A DNA stretch of 64,000 bases from contig JARWMV010000237.1 in NCBI GenBank assembly GCA_030998015.1, forward strand, positions 1,240,001 to 1,304,000, given 5' to 3'. The notes beneath the pieces were generated by a model. The model was not told the DNA's origin, ran no database searches, and saw only the letters and a list, made by a program, of their open reading frames with translations. Of the stretch, positions 1 through 11,147 are shown piece after piece. The DNA comes from Ceratorhiza oryzae-sativae (taxonomy: Eukaryota; Basidiomycota; Agaricomycetes; Cantharellales; Ceratobasidiaceae). The position numbers were made by a program, and so were the translations under genes. Each line of letters starts with the position of its first letter. Position 1 is the stretch's first letter.

Positions 1-742
1 GACATCGTCGTCACGTGCCTCCCAGAGGTCACACCATCATTGATCGCTGCAGGGCTACATCTTTAGGGCTCTGGTGCCAAAATATGCAGTGGGTCCGTCA
101 CCATCCCGGCCTCCTATACAGAACTCCGTTGTTTTGTGTCACTTGAGTGGGCAGCACAGTGAGAACTCTCGGCCTTGATGATACCTGGGTTTCCCAGTTC
201 AAAACGGCCCCACTGTGGGGACGTCGAATCTGTCAAAGGCAGTCCATCGATTTGGCACAATATGCAAATTAACAGGTATAAATGAACACTTCTCACCAGC
301 GTCGTCGCGCTGTTCGGTTGTCATCGCAAGTTTGATTTCTATCGACTGAATTATATCAATACCTGCTAGGCAAACCTGCCAGGCAAACCAGCTACCCAGC
401 TTCGGCGCTTGAGCGCGTGCCCGACTATCGAAATGGCATACCCCTTTTGGATTTCTTGGATAGGCTTGCGAGCCTTATTAGCCGATCAGTAACGTTGCAC
501 CGGGACGGGCGAAGCCGTCGAGATAACGCCGCCAACCGGAGCGAAGAGAATCATCAGAACGAACAATGGCATCTTTGGGCGCGATGATATCGTGCTCAGT
601 CCCTAATTAGAAATAGAAATCAAAGTTTCGGCGTGTCTGACTTGTTCGCGTCCTACCATGCACCGGCCCTCCCGTGCGTGCATAGAATGCCCCTGGCTCT
701 CCTACTGACCCCTAAGCCTTCTCTTCGTTCCCTGCCCCCTCC
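1..742. other. Intergenic/upstream region, no gene supported
   Basis: No convincing coding exon is seen. The first 73 bases read as a short open tail ending in TAG, too short to assign. The last part, up to the ATG at 743, is C/T-rich (for example around 700-740), as often seen just upstream of fungal start codons, and presumably holds the promoter of the Dug2-like gene. Confidence 0.4.
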
Positions 743-3700
743 ATGTCTACCACACTAACTCCTCCCGCGACACCCCCGACGCGTACTGTGCATTATGCAT
801 GCCCGCATCTACCTAACGCCTGCTTAGCAAGTTTGTCACGCACACCACCCCCCGAGGCCGCAGCTGCGCGACTGGTGCATACTCTACGCCAGGAAGAGTC
901 TAGTGTACTAAGTTTAACTGCCGATGAACGATTTATCTACAGCGGGAGCCAAGGAATGGATATTCATGTGGGTCGTAGCTCGCTCTGGCTGAGTGTTGGT
1001 ACATTAACCTACCACACAGGTCTGGGATAGGCAAACCCTTGCGCAGACCGCCTTGTTGCAAGGGCACACTGGGTTTGTTCTAGCACTAATTCATTCTCCC
1101 GAAAGGCAGTGGCTCTTTTCTTCCTCTGGTGACTCGACAGTACGGTGCGTGTGCTATGATTATGGTCTACACGTCTCTCACTTATACCCTGGCGTTTAGA
1201 GTATGGAACACCCAGACGCTCTCACCGCTCTATACTATTCTCCCACATGGCGAACCCGGAGATATTTTCTCTCTTGCCTACGTTCACACTCCCACCCAAC
1301 AACGGCTTGTCTTTGGCTGTCAAAACACTTCGCTTCAATGGGTCGATCTTTCATCTGACGCAGAACCCTTGTCGTACGGGGACGACGAGCTCGGCTCGAG
1401 CTTGGGATCCAGCGTTGTTGACGGAGTATCCGCGCTCGGAGCTCCACGTCACAAGTTCTTTGATAGTTTCCCGCAACCCGTCGGCCGTCCGGTCCTACCG
1501 CTCAGACCGAGTACAGCGATCATCACGACACCGAGGGCCGTGACTCCCTCGCTCTCGGCCGAAGATAATCCAAAGATCACGCGCGACCCGGATGGACAGC
1601 CAAGATCTATATCGGTGCCTGCCGAAAACGTGGTGCAATCAGCTCATTATGGGTATATCTACTGTATGGCACTCGTGAAGGATGGAGACGAAGTGAGGCT
1701 CGTGACAGGAAGTGGAGACGAGGAAACCAAGGTACGTTCTTTGTATTAGCCGAGCAACGAGATCTGACCATCACGTAGCTGTGGACACTCCCTCCACACG
1801 AAAATCCCAGTCTCCAACACACGTTCTCGCACGACGACCCTATATCATCACAAAGCTCCGATGTAGAGATGGGCGGTGCGGTCTTGGCGCTTGCGGTGAG
1901 GGACGGCACGGTGTTCGCGGGCGGCCAGGCTGGTAGAGTTGCAGTCTGGGATGTTGAGAGTCTGGCACTTGTTCGGGTTCTGGTTGCTGCCGAGGTAAGA
2001 ATCCGAGAGGCTGAACCAAAACACTACAAAGACTAACCGAGGTCCTGGCCACAGGGTGTAGATGTTCTTTCGCTGTCGGTGCTTGAGCAAGACCTTTACG
2101 CATGTACCGCAGACGGATATGTTCACGTATGTTCCTACCCTTTGGATATTTCCGTATCTTACGAGATCCCTCTAGCGCTGGTCTTCGACCTTTCAGCATA
2201 CAGCCGCCTACCACGCCCACGCAGGCGCGATTCTCTCTAGCATCGCTATAGCCTCGTCTGGCGTTCTGGTTACAGGTGCTGGTGATAGCACTGTTAAAAT
2301 TTGGGAGGTGGGGAGCGAAGAATATAGGGGGAGAAGAAAGACTAAGGGTGCACTTGGCTTGGCTAATGTGGAAGAAAGCGGCGAGAACGAACTAGAGGCC
2401 GAAGGCGCAGACGGTACGTTTCTTGATTCCATTACAAAAACTAAACGGCTGATAACCATTCTAGATCCATCCAACGCTTTGATATATGCGCTGTCCAAAT
2501 TCGTGGCCATTCCCTCGGTCACGAGTGTAAAGGAAGACTGTCGACAAGCAGCTGTATGGTTGAAAAAATGCTTAAGCCAGTTGGGTGCCGAGTCGGGCCT
2601 GGTGAGACAATTTAGTTGACTCTATGCCTGGCTCGACTAAACGCTTCCGGCGCTTACAGGTTACTGGCTCCGAGGGTGTCAACCCTCTCGTCCTTGCCAC
2701 TTTCCGCGGCCGATCGTCTACTTGTGCAACGGCTACTGCTTCTCGACGACCTCGTATTCTCTTCTATGGCCACTACGACGTAATATCGGCTCCGCCTTTA
2801 GGCTGGAACACCCCACCGTTTTCCCTCTCTGGACACAATGGAGCTTTCTATGGTCGAGGGGTATCAGATAACAAGGGGCCCGTATTGGCTGTTGCGTTTG
2901 CGGCGCACAACCTTCTAGCGCGAAGGATGCTAGACGTAGATGTCGTGCTACTTATAGAAGGCGAAGAAGAAGCGGGAAGTGTCGGTTTTAAGAAGCTGTT
3001 TGAGAGCGTACGGGAAAGGGTCGGAGAAATTGATTGTGTGCTTGTTAGGTGAGTTGGTCCCTTGTTTTGGCTTGGGTGTTCGTTAACTAATTTTGGAACA
3101 GCAACTCTTATTGGATTGATGATGTAACACCCTGCATTACTTATGGACTACGCGGGGTTGTGCATTCGTCTATCGAGGCAAGTAGTATCGCTTGGAATTG
3201 ACTGATCCCGATTAACAGTGGTACAGATTGCGAGCGAGCACCCTGACTCGCACTCTGGAGTGGAAGGAGGCGCCATTGCTGAACCGATGATCGACATGTA
3301 AGTGCTACGCGGAACAACCACACGGGAGATATCTTAAATGATTACAGGGTTAAGGTGCTGGCGACACTTGCAAGCGGGTCCAAGGTTCTCATTCCCTCGT
3401 TTTGTAAGGCACCCGGTTGTTTGAGTATATGCGCATCTGAAGTCTCCTTCATTAAATGCAGACGATAAAGTCAGACCACAGCCGGAAGAGGAACGTATAC
3501 TCTATAATAAAATCGCAGCAGCCACCAATACTACGCCCGCTTCAATTGCGTCAAGATGGAGCGAGCCTTCTTTGAGCATCCACAGCCTAAACGTCTCTGG
3601 TCCTGGAAGTAAGTGCTTCCGTCTACTCGCACCATATTTCAATTCCCTTATGCTCGTTGCAGATGCGACTGTGATTCCTTCAAGCGTCAAAGCCAAAGTC

Positions 3701-4277
3701 TCAATCCGTATAGTGCCAGATCAGGATACGGAGGAAATCGCCGCCTCTCTTATTCAACACATCAAAGCCGCGTTCGTGGAGCTCAACTCTCCCAACATCC
3801 TAAATGTAAGTCTTGCCGGGATCTCGTGTCGACCATTTCAATCTCACAAGCCTGTTAAAGGTCCAAATAGATCGTGCTGCTGATTGGTGGCTTGGCCAGC
3901 TGGACGATGATTACTTCAGAGCACTGGAAGCGGCTGTGAGAGATGAATGGCAAGTTGAACCACTGAGGATCCGAGAGGGTGGGGTGCGTAGACTTCATAT
4001 CACAGCACGGTATGATGGCTAAATGTCGATTATATGCGTTTAGTCTATCCCTTCCGTTCCATTCCTAGAGAAAGCCCTGGGATGCCATGCTTTACATCTC
4101 CCTATGGGGCAAAGCTCTGTACGTTTCATACTTATTATGATGCCCCAGCAGCTTACGGAGTTATGATAGGATCAAGCTCATCTCCAGAACGAGCGGATCT
4201 CCGTCAATAATCTACAAAAAGGACAATCTGTCGTCGAGCGATTCTTGATCTCTGTCGGGAAAGGAGCTTTGAATTGA
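743..4277 (+). CDS. DUG2: Dug2-like glutathione-degradation protein (WD40 + M20 metallopeptidase)
   Basis: Multi-exon gene. The N-terminal part carries WD40-type repeats (for example VWNTQTLSPLYTI, and later GAGDSTVKIWEV near 2290). The C-terminal half is an M20-family peptidase: GHYDV (about 2770) and GRGVSDNKGP (about 2860) hold metal-binding His/Asp, and EGEEEAGS (about 2960) holds the catalytic and metal-binding acidic residues. The order WD40 then M20 is the architecture of yeast Dug2, which with Dug3 forms the cytosolic amidotransferase-like complex that removes the gamma-glutamyl group of glutathione. The last exon ends in VERFLISVGKGALN and a TGA at 4275-4277. The start at 743 is the first ATG after a C/T-rich leader and leads directly into the conserved repeat region. 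Internal frame changes fall at GT-AG introns. The family call is strong; the exact exon set is approximate. Confidence 0.85.
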
Positions 4278-4720
4278 ACACAACCGATTACCCACACCTT
4301 GCTCTGCCCTGTGTCCTTTTCCAATTTCGAGTTTGACATGTACCGCTTTGCTCATTTGTACTATTGAATTATAATTTCAGTTAGCTTCGACGAACCGAAC
4401 TTACAACTTCAGTGGGCCCCGAAACACTGAACATGGTAAACTTTTTTTTTAAGTTACTTGCTGTGGCGTGTGCGGGGGCGTCGTCGCATGTAACCACTTT
4501 GCCAAAAATAAAGAATAAAAATAACAGCATACATGACATCTCTCAAATTGTTTAACTGATGTACAGTAGATGTATGCGAACTTCCGGCATTCACTCCAAT
4601 AGCTTCCAGCGCAAGATGGGGGATGATAATGGTGCATGATTCGCGAGCCTCTAACGCATACAGAAATAATTTAATGGAGATTTGGTCAAGTTGATTGAGA
4701 TGATAGCCGTTGCTTCTATC
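4278..4720. other. Convergent 3' intergenic region
   Basis: A/T-rich spacer between the 3' ends of the Dug2-like gene and the DUF6533 gene on the other strand. It has a run of T at about 4441-4450. Shared 3' UTR and polyadenylation signals are likely, but none can be pinned down. No gene seen. Confidence 0.4.
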
Positions 4721-6236
4721 CTAAGGTGCGAGTGTCTTATCGGACTGAGTGGTTCCAATAGATGAATAGAGGGTGTCCAGCTCTATTTGCGAGTCGGGTT
4801 GAACGCTGATATCTAAGTGGTTCTGACAAGCGGGCGGAGCGAGCCGAATAGTTCCCGATGCGGTGAGCGGGAGATCATTTCGCTCAAACGCGCGGAGCGA
4901 CAGGACCATTCGACTAAACAATACTGAATGGAAGGCTAGCAAGTGTCTACCGGATATAGTTAGTTGTGAGATCCGCCTGATTTGAAGTGATCGCCTACCC
5001 CCAGATACCGACGGCGAGACCCACCATGATCCAGCCTAGTGTCAGGGTGTAAGCTAAGTAGTAAATGGTGCCACTGAATGCTCATTAGCACTTGGACAGG
5101 ACGATTAGGCCAGCTACCTTACGTACTCGCGCATGAGTTGGACGACCAGCCGTGAAGTGAAACCCGATTTGCAGAGGACCCAAGTCTTCCAAAGACAAAT
5201 TACGAATATCCCAGTGTCGAATGTGAAAGCCAATATTAAGGGGACTCTGAATTCGTGAATGGGCATGAAAACCTTGCATCCGTCAAAAGCTCGAGGGTCT
5301 GGGCGTGCAGGTTCATCATTATTGCATCAACCAGAATCAATGCCCTTACCTCGACTCGGGAAAATCACCATTCGTCGTTGTGCCCGTACCAGGAACGTGA
5401 CTGAGACTACTGATAGCGCTGTAAGAATAGACAACATTGGTCTAACATTGATACACCGATGATGAGTACTTTGCAGCGAGTTCAATGAAAAGCTGAAGTT
5501 GACCAACATAAGAACCCGCTTTCTGTGAAGTTGTGTTAACATCCCGCCTAGCTTTTCCATCTAAAAAAGAAAAGAGGCTACCTTTGGCCATAAAGAATCC
5601 AAGCCCTCAACACAATTATGGCTGGGGACAGATGTGAGCCGTTACTGGTATGAGTCATGGCCACGGTACCTACCAGAAATGTTGAGAGACGATACAACCA
5701 TCCCAAAGCCGTATATAATCATCAGAGCATGGCAGCTACGTGAATAAAGCTTGTCTTCATGAAATGTGGAAAATGGATATGATCAAGACATACGTCTGAA
5801 TATGATATGAGTGTCGCTCCACATGTAATCGATAGCATAATTCTTACCTTTGGTGCGATGTGCCTTCCGAATTCAACTACTCGATTGGCTTAATTATTCT
5901 GTCCAGTCCTTAAACTCCATGTGTCACGTACCAGGAAAGCTCACACTGTGTACAGTCGGCGTTTGTTACCCAAGTAATGGCGTCTTAGTTGGTGTGACTT
6001 GCCTGATGAGGAGTATCGACAATAACTTGTTGAAATGAAAGGACACTCGAACAAATGTCCAGCGAGCAGCCCAGATGTGTTGGATTTCTTCATCAAGAGT
6101 GATTAGAGAGTCGTATGCAAATAGCATTGTCGCCGCGACTAGGATTGTCGACAATTCAGCAAGCAGTCCCATTAAGAAGGATAAATCAATCAAACCTACC
6201 ATTCACGTATCGGGAAATCTGTGAGAGAGCATCCAT
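4721..6236 (-). CDS. DUF6533 domain multi-pass membrane protein
   Basis: Exon 1 reads MDALSQISRYVN from the ATG at 6234-6236 and splices to VAATMLFAYDSLITLDEEIQ. The second exon carries the DUF6533 signature: YDSLITLDEEI, then IW, then ARWTFVRVSFHFNK. Further exons downstream on this strand give a helix ending in the typical IIVLRAWILYGQ motif, then PLILAFTFDTGIFVICLWKT, then GTIYYLAYTLTLGWIMVGLA. The last exon gives HLLAFHSVLFSRMVLSLRA and a polar tail ending KTLAP. This order of helices matches full-length family members, so the gene looks intact. One intron appears to be GC-AG (donor at about 6002). The family is common in Agaricomycetes and has no established function; placement in a cell membrane is inferred from the hydrophobic segments. 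Some middle exon boundaries are uncertain. Confidence 0.75.
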
Positions 6237-6644
6237 TGTAGAGGTATGAGGGGATAATCAAAGACGTTGTGAATCATTCATACCTCACTAGTTTATAAGT
6301 AAAAGGGCTTGTTACTCCTGAAGGATCGACAAATTCGTCATACATATAATTCATGACCTTCGAAACCAGGAGCGCCGAGAACATACGGACTAGGAGAAAC
6401 TGAATGTATTGTGGCGTGCTGCCACCAACGGTGTGACCGGAAGCGGACTTAGATACCTGACATTGCGCGACCTGGATCTCCTCACGGGGACCTTAGGGTC
6501 GCACAGGTAGCTACCGGGTTCCTGGGGCGTGATCGCCCTATACTGAGCGGTAAAGTGGAGTACGCTAATGTTTTGCAGCCACTGTCAAGGCGTATGCTAC
6601 CTGAATGAGGAGGCAAAATGGGCTAGATGAACGAACAACGAGAC
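6237..6644. other. Intergenic upstream of the DUF6533 gene
   Basis: Non-coding spacer between the DUF6533 start and the tRNA-Val 3' end. It presumably contains the DUF6533 promoter. No ORF, repeat or RNA structure was recognised. Confidence 0.3.
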
Positions 6645-6648
6645 AAAA
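6645..6648 (-). terminator. Pol III terminator of tRNA-Val
   Basis: On the minus strand a TTTT run starts three bases after the 3' end of the tRNA, matching the short T-run used by RNA polymerase III. Confidence 0.5.
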
Positions 6649-6651
6649 CTT

Positions 6652-6734
6652 GAAGCGACCCAGGTTCGAACTGAGGACCGTCTGTGAACATAACAATGTT
6701 AGACAGACGTGATAACCAACTACACCATCGCTCC
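6652..6734 (-). tRNA. tRNA-Val (anticodon AAC) with a short intron
   Basis: On the minus strand the acceptor arm GGAGCGA pairs with the 3' end TCGCTTC (one G-T). The D-arm is GTGTAGTTGGTTATCAC and the T-arm is CTCAG-TTCGAAC-CTGGG. The anticodon stem TCTGT/ACAGA encloses CTAACA followed by about 10 extra bases before the final C. This is a canonical intron placed one base 3' of the anticodon AAC, leaving a 73-nt mature body. Internal A and B boxes are present. The D-arm and anticodon arm closely match other fungal tRNA-Val(AAC) genes. Confidence 0.9.
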
Positions 6735-7038
6735 TTGCATTGAAAAACACAAGTCACATACAAATTCCACAAAGTAAAGAGGAAAGGAAAATCCGCTGGT
6801 AGTTAGTTCTGGTTACGGCAGCCTTGCAAGCAGAGCATGTTGATAGCTAGGCTTAAACTCATCTCACGACACATTCCAATCAACGAGCCAGCATCAAAGA
6901 CTTATTTGCATGAGTAAATGTTTTTGAAAGCATAACAATGCGCACATAGGATCACGCCAATATAGGTACACCATTCCCAACAGCTCAACACCCACTTCTC
7001 CTCACCCAACTCCCCTTCATCAAACATCAGTAAATTGA
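6735..7038. other. Spacer between tRNA-Val and the uL23 gene
   Basis: About 300 bases holding the 3' flank of the ribosomal protein gene and the 5' flank of the tRNA. Nothing else recognised. Confidence 0.3.
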
Positions 7039-7774
7039 TTAGATAAATCCAATCTAGGGACGAAAAGCATGCTTCAGTGTAAATCGTATCTAAAGCCAGA
7101 TGCATATATACCTTGTTCGCAACGTCCAACGCATCATGGTCTGGGGTGAGTCGGACGTACGCCTTCTTTCGTCCGTCTGGCCGAATGAGGGTGTTGATTT
7201 TTGCGATGTCGACGCCGTACAGCTTCTTGACTGCGTCCTTAATCTGGCGCTTGTTGGACTATGCGAGTTTCATTTCCGTTAGCGGAAGAACTGGTATTGG
7301 TCGGCAAAAGCATACCTTGAGGTCAACAATAAAGACGAGGGTGTTATGGTCCTCGATCTTCTTCATCGCAGACTCAGTCGCGAGGGGGTGCACGATCGTG
7401 CGGTATTGGTCCATCCGTGGTGCATGGGGGATGGATTTGCGAGGGTAGCGAGGCTAGGTCGTTCCACCCGGCTATCAATCACGCGTTGGTTTTGCCTCGT
7501 ACAATAGCTACTCACAGTGCGAGGGAGGCGCAGCGTCTTCGGGCGGTGGAACGATACAGACGTCCTGACTTTACGTTGAGCTTTGCCATTAGTTCCCTTC
7601 AACGCCGCCTTCTTGGCTCCCTTCGCCTTGGCGTCCTTTGCGGCCGGGGTGGAGGCGGCAGCTGCCAGTAAAGTAGGATTCATGAGCCTTAAATCGACAT
7701 GCATCACTCTAGGAAAACTCACCCTTCTTGGAGCCCTTGGTGTCGGCCTTTTTGCTTCCCTTCGTGGTAGACAT
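7039..7774 (-). CDS. RPL25: 60S ribosomal protein uL23 (L25 / L23a)
   Basis: Exon 1 encodes [18 protein letters not shown] from the ATG at 7772-7774. The next exon gives a Lys/Ala-rich extension ([17 protein letters not shown]) and [13 protein letters not shown]. Then come [20 protein letters not shown] and [25 protein letters not shown], and the last short exon adds IGFI and a stop at 7039-7041. These blocks are the conserved uL23 core, which binds 26S rRNA at the exit of the nascent-chain tunnel and forms a docking site for SRP and NAC. The basic N-terminal tail typically acts in nuclear import and rRNA binding. The gene is compact with several introns, as is usual for fungal ribosomal protein genes, and is divergent from the MFS transporter. 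No anomaly seen. Confidence 0.95.
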
Positions 7775-8593
7775 GGCTAGTCTGCCAAAACGAAATGTCA
7801 AAAAACCATCGCTTCAATCCATCCAATCAAAGCCGTCCCATCCGGCGATTTCTTCCATCCTCTCCTATTCATTCGCCTCTCATGTGGTACCAAAGCATAT
7901 ATCTTCCGTCTCTCACAAAACCTGAGCATTATTTCATCCTTACCTTGAGGAGTACGAGTGTCGGTGGTGTGTGGACGGATACGCCGGATGACCGGATCGG
8001 AATAAAGATCACGTGACAAAAGGTCTATATAATAATGACATGACTCGTCAAATACAGTTTTGGGTTCAACGGAATACACAGGAGTTCTTGTAACTTAGAT
8101 GAGGCTTTTAGGATGTGGTATTAAATTGATTGGAATTGGATTGATGTTGAATGTCCATTATTCAATTAACAAAGGTGGAACAATTAGTTATATGTGAACT
8201 TTGAATCATGAGTACGAGTCGCTAGCTCGACTCTGTTGATTTTAGAGTCAAGTAAGTCTATTTTGGAACATCAAAATGGCGGCTCACTCGGACGCTTTGT
8301 TGTATTCTCTTGGTTTTATACAGTACCTGATAATTTCGACATTATTGGACAAATTAAACTCGATGCACGCAATAGTTTGAATGGCGCGATTCGTGGGTAT
8401 TAGCTCATTTATAAATGATCCAGAATCAACTACGATTAGAACACCATGCCCACTGCGTCCCACATGACGAGGTATAAAGCTTATTCGGGTCCAGCTCCAG
8501 ACCGTAGTCGCTCGCATCAAGCCATCGATCAAACACTGAGTTTCCAAAGCATATCCTCGTTTCCAGTTCTCTCTCCGCCATCATCATCTTCCA
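7775..8593. promoter_or_regulatory. Divergent intergenic region between uL23 and the MFS transporter
   Basis: About 820 bases between two divergent start codons. It contains a CACGTG palindrome at 8010-8015, followed by AC. The centre (about 8090-8280) is A/T-rich. Short apparent ORFs here have no recognisable content, so I read the stretch as a two-way promoter region. Confidence 0.5.
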
Positions 8594-10492
8594 ATGACTC
8601 GTGTCGCGATGTCACCGCCGAGAGCGTCATCGCCTATGGATAATAGCGAAGGCGAGACTGGCGGCCCACCAACCACTCGTGGTGCTGGCGAACACTCGGC
8701 GACGCCAAAGCGTACGCCACTGCCCGTCAAACAACTATTCATATTATGCTTGATACGGTTTGCAGAGCCGATTTCGTTTTCTGTGGTAAGTGACACGAAG
8801 CTAAAGCCTGCGACCACTAACTCACGTTGCGTACCAAAGATATTCCCCTTTGTGAACCAGGTATATCTACACTTGCCCCACAAAATCTAGTCAAATTCCG
8901 AGCTTTTTTTCGTCCAGATGATTGAGGAAATAGGCGTCACAGATGACCCAAAGTCGATAGGCTACTATTCTGGCTTGGTGGAAGGAGTATTCGCGCTTGC
9001 ACAGTTCTGTACAGGTCTGTGCATCATGCGGCACCCTTGTTCGTCCGATCCCTCACATTGAATCCTGCCTAGTCTGGTTCTGGGGATCGCTTTCGGACAA
9101 GATTGGTCGACGGCCTGTGCTTCTTCTCGGTCTATGCGGGGTTATTGCTTCTATCGTGCTATTCGGTCTGAGCCGGTCGTTCCCTATGATGCTATTCTCG
9201 CGCATACTGGGTGGCGCTCTGAGCGGAAACGTTGCTGTTATCAAAAGGTATGCTGCAGCGTTCCGTAGTAGTAACCCATATGCTAGAGAACGGTCGTAGT
9301 GTTGTTGGCGAGATAACAGACGAGAGTAATCGAGGTACCGCCTTTGCCTATCTTCCTCTTGCTTGGTCCATTGGTGCACTGGCCGCGTGAGTGTTTAGTT
9401 AGATCACCGAAAGATTGAATGCCACTAATCGCTCACTCTCTAGACCTGCTGTTGGCGGATTTCTCTCTCATCCTGTGGAGCGCTATCCTTCAGTATTTCG
9501 CTCAATGGTTCTCTTCCAACATTATCCCTACCTGCTCCCATGTTTGGTTGGTGCAGCCCTTTCGATGATCGGGCTCATTGCGGGGTGTTTGTTTCTGGAA
9601 GAGGTTAGTTGTATTTTGCATATATAGGTCAAAGCTTTATTCACCTTTTCACCTGCTTGGACAGAGCCTAATACTAAAGCATACCAAGCAACCTAAATAC
9701 ACCTATATCCATGGGTGGGATGGGATTCAACGCGAGTAACCCCATCTCCAAACCTGGGGTATCGAGGCTGATGACTTTGATCGACTAGAGCGCGGAAATC
9801 GGTGGGGCGTTGGCACTATCTGGTATCTTTGGAACCGCGATTGCCGTAATCGTATTTCCGCCTCTTGAGCATCGGGTTGGAACAACCGTATTGTTTCAAT
9901 TTGGAATGATGCTCCAGGTGCGATGTGGTTCTACTAGCTATGTACGCGGCATTCACGGGTAGCGATAGGTTGTAAGTATGACGACATTCCCATTGGGACA
10001 CACTATTGCTCGGAAATATGGCGAGTGGGGCGCATACATGGGTGCTGGGGTCATGTTAGCAGTGCGTTGCATCGCGGGGATGGTGTTTGTGTAAGCAAGA
10101 ACTCGGTTCGCCTCTGCTGAAACAGTAGATCCCAGACTGAACTTTACAGGTGCAATATGATATTAATTACGCGCTCTTCGCCGTCGTCGCGCGCACTTGG
10201 AACGGTCAATGGGCTTGCACAAATGGTGGCGAGCGCTTCTCGTGCTGTTGGGCCCGCTATTGCGACGTAAGTGTGTACCCCAAATTCAAACTGAGACTAA
10301 TAGCACGGATCTGCGTAACTTTATTATAGCTCACTCTTTGCGTTTTCTATAAAAAGTGATGTTATTGGCGGAAATCTAGTCTGGCTCGTTCTTGGGTCCG
10401 TAGCCCTGCTCGGGTTCGCAGCCTCGCTCCGGCTTCCATCTGACCGCCAAACGTCAGACCAGAATGCTTCTGGACTTCGGACACTTCCCTGA
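8594..10492 (+). CDS. MFS transporter, DHA1-like (drug/zinc-induced-facilitator type)
   Basis: A polar N-terminus starting MTRVAMSPPRASSP precedes LPVKQLFILCLIRFAEPISF (helix 1), then IFPFVNQMIEEIGVTDDPK and YYSGLVEGVFALAQF (helix 2). The loop WGSLSDKIGRRPVLLLG is the MFS motif A between helices 2 and 3. SRILGGALSGNVAVIK and DESNRGTAFAYLPLAWSIG follow, then AVGGFLSHP. Later exons carry the second half, ending in VWLVLGSVALLGFAASLRL and a polar tail before the TGA at 10490-10492. The wording is closest to the fungal DHA1 family related to plant zinc-induced facilitators and to tetracycline-type antiporters. The substrate cannot be told from sequence. Proton-driven export at the plasma or vacuolar membrane is inferred. 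Multiple short introns; no break seen. Confidence 0.85.
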
Positions 10493-11147
10493 ATCAAACT
10501 GTCAAGCTGTTTTGCTATACTTGGATAGTGGAGCCTCAACGTGTATACCTTTTTGCCCCTGTAAATCGATATATCCTGCGGCAAGCTGCTTGCATGACGC
10601 ACCCGTTTTGCCGGTTTGAAATGCCTCGATTCACGTCACGAGCGTTGCTAGCCTCGAAGCGGTCGTTATTCCCCGACATGTCGATGGGCTCCTCGTGAGG
10701 TTTGCTCGTGGATTCTGACAGCAGATAGGGACGACGTCACTATTTTCGACCCGTAAATTAAACGCATGGGTTTTCGAAATGGCAGGATCAGATATGGTTT
10801 GTCTGGTTCACCAGGCTGAGAACCACGGGCGGGGTTTATTTAGTGGCCGCCCTGATCGCGCCGGGAGTTTGGCCCAGCTTAGTCAGCCGTCAAGTGGCAC
10901 CAAGCGGCAGAAGCTGATGTTCTAGTCCCGAAGATCCAGGTTAGGAGCTGACATACAGGCGACTCTCTCGCGCCATATCACATGCGATCCATTTGCTCCT
11001 GCTACTTCTGTAGGGCCGTTTTACGGCAGCCACAAAATCGCACACTCTAAAATAGAGCTCTTGACCTCCAGCTGCGGAGGTTCTCCCCCGCCTCACTGCC
11101 CCCCCATTCCCACCCCAGGGGTTAGTCTTAGCTCCCGGACACTAGCA
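10493..11147. other. Intergenic region upstream of DUF6534 gene A
   Basis: About 650 bases without a supported gene. The last 100 bases are C-rich (CCCCC runs at about 11085-11120), immediately before the predicted ATG at 11148. Likely a promoter. Confidence 0.4.

Noticed and set aside
1..73. Open tail reading DIVVTCLPEVTPSLIAAG before a TAG
   Set aside because: Only about 23 residues, at the window edge, with no clear family; could be chance.
114..296. Small minus-strand ORF with a hydrophobic start resembling a signal peptide
   Set aside because: It begins at a GTG, not an ATG, has no conserved content and no supporting splice context.
8284..8547. Minus-strand ORF in the uL23/MFS divergent region
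   Set aside because: No domain, poor composition, lies in a promoter region.
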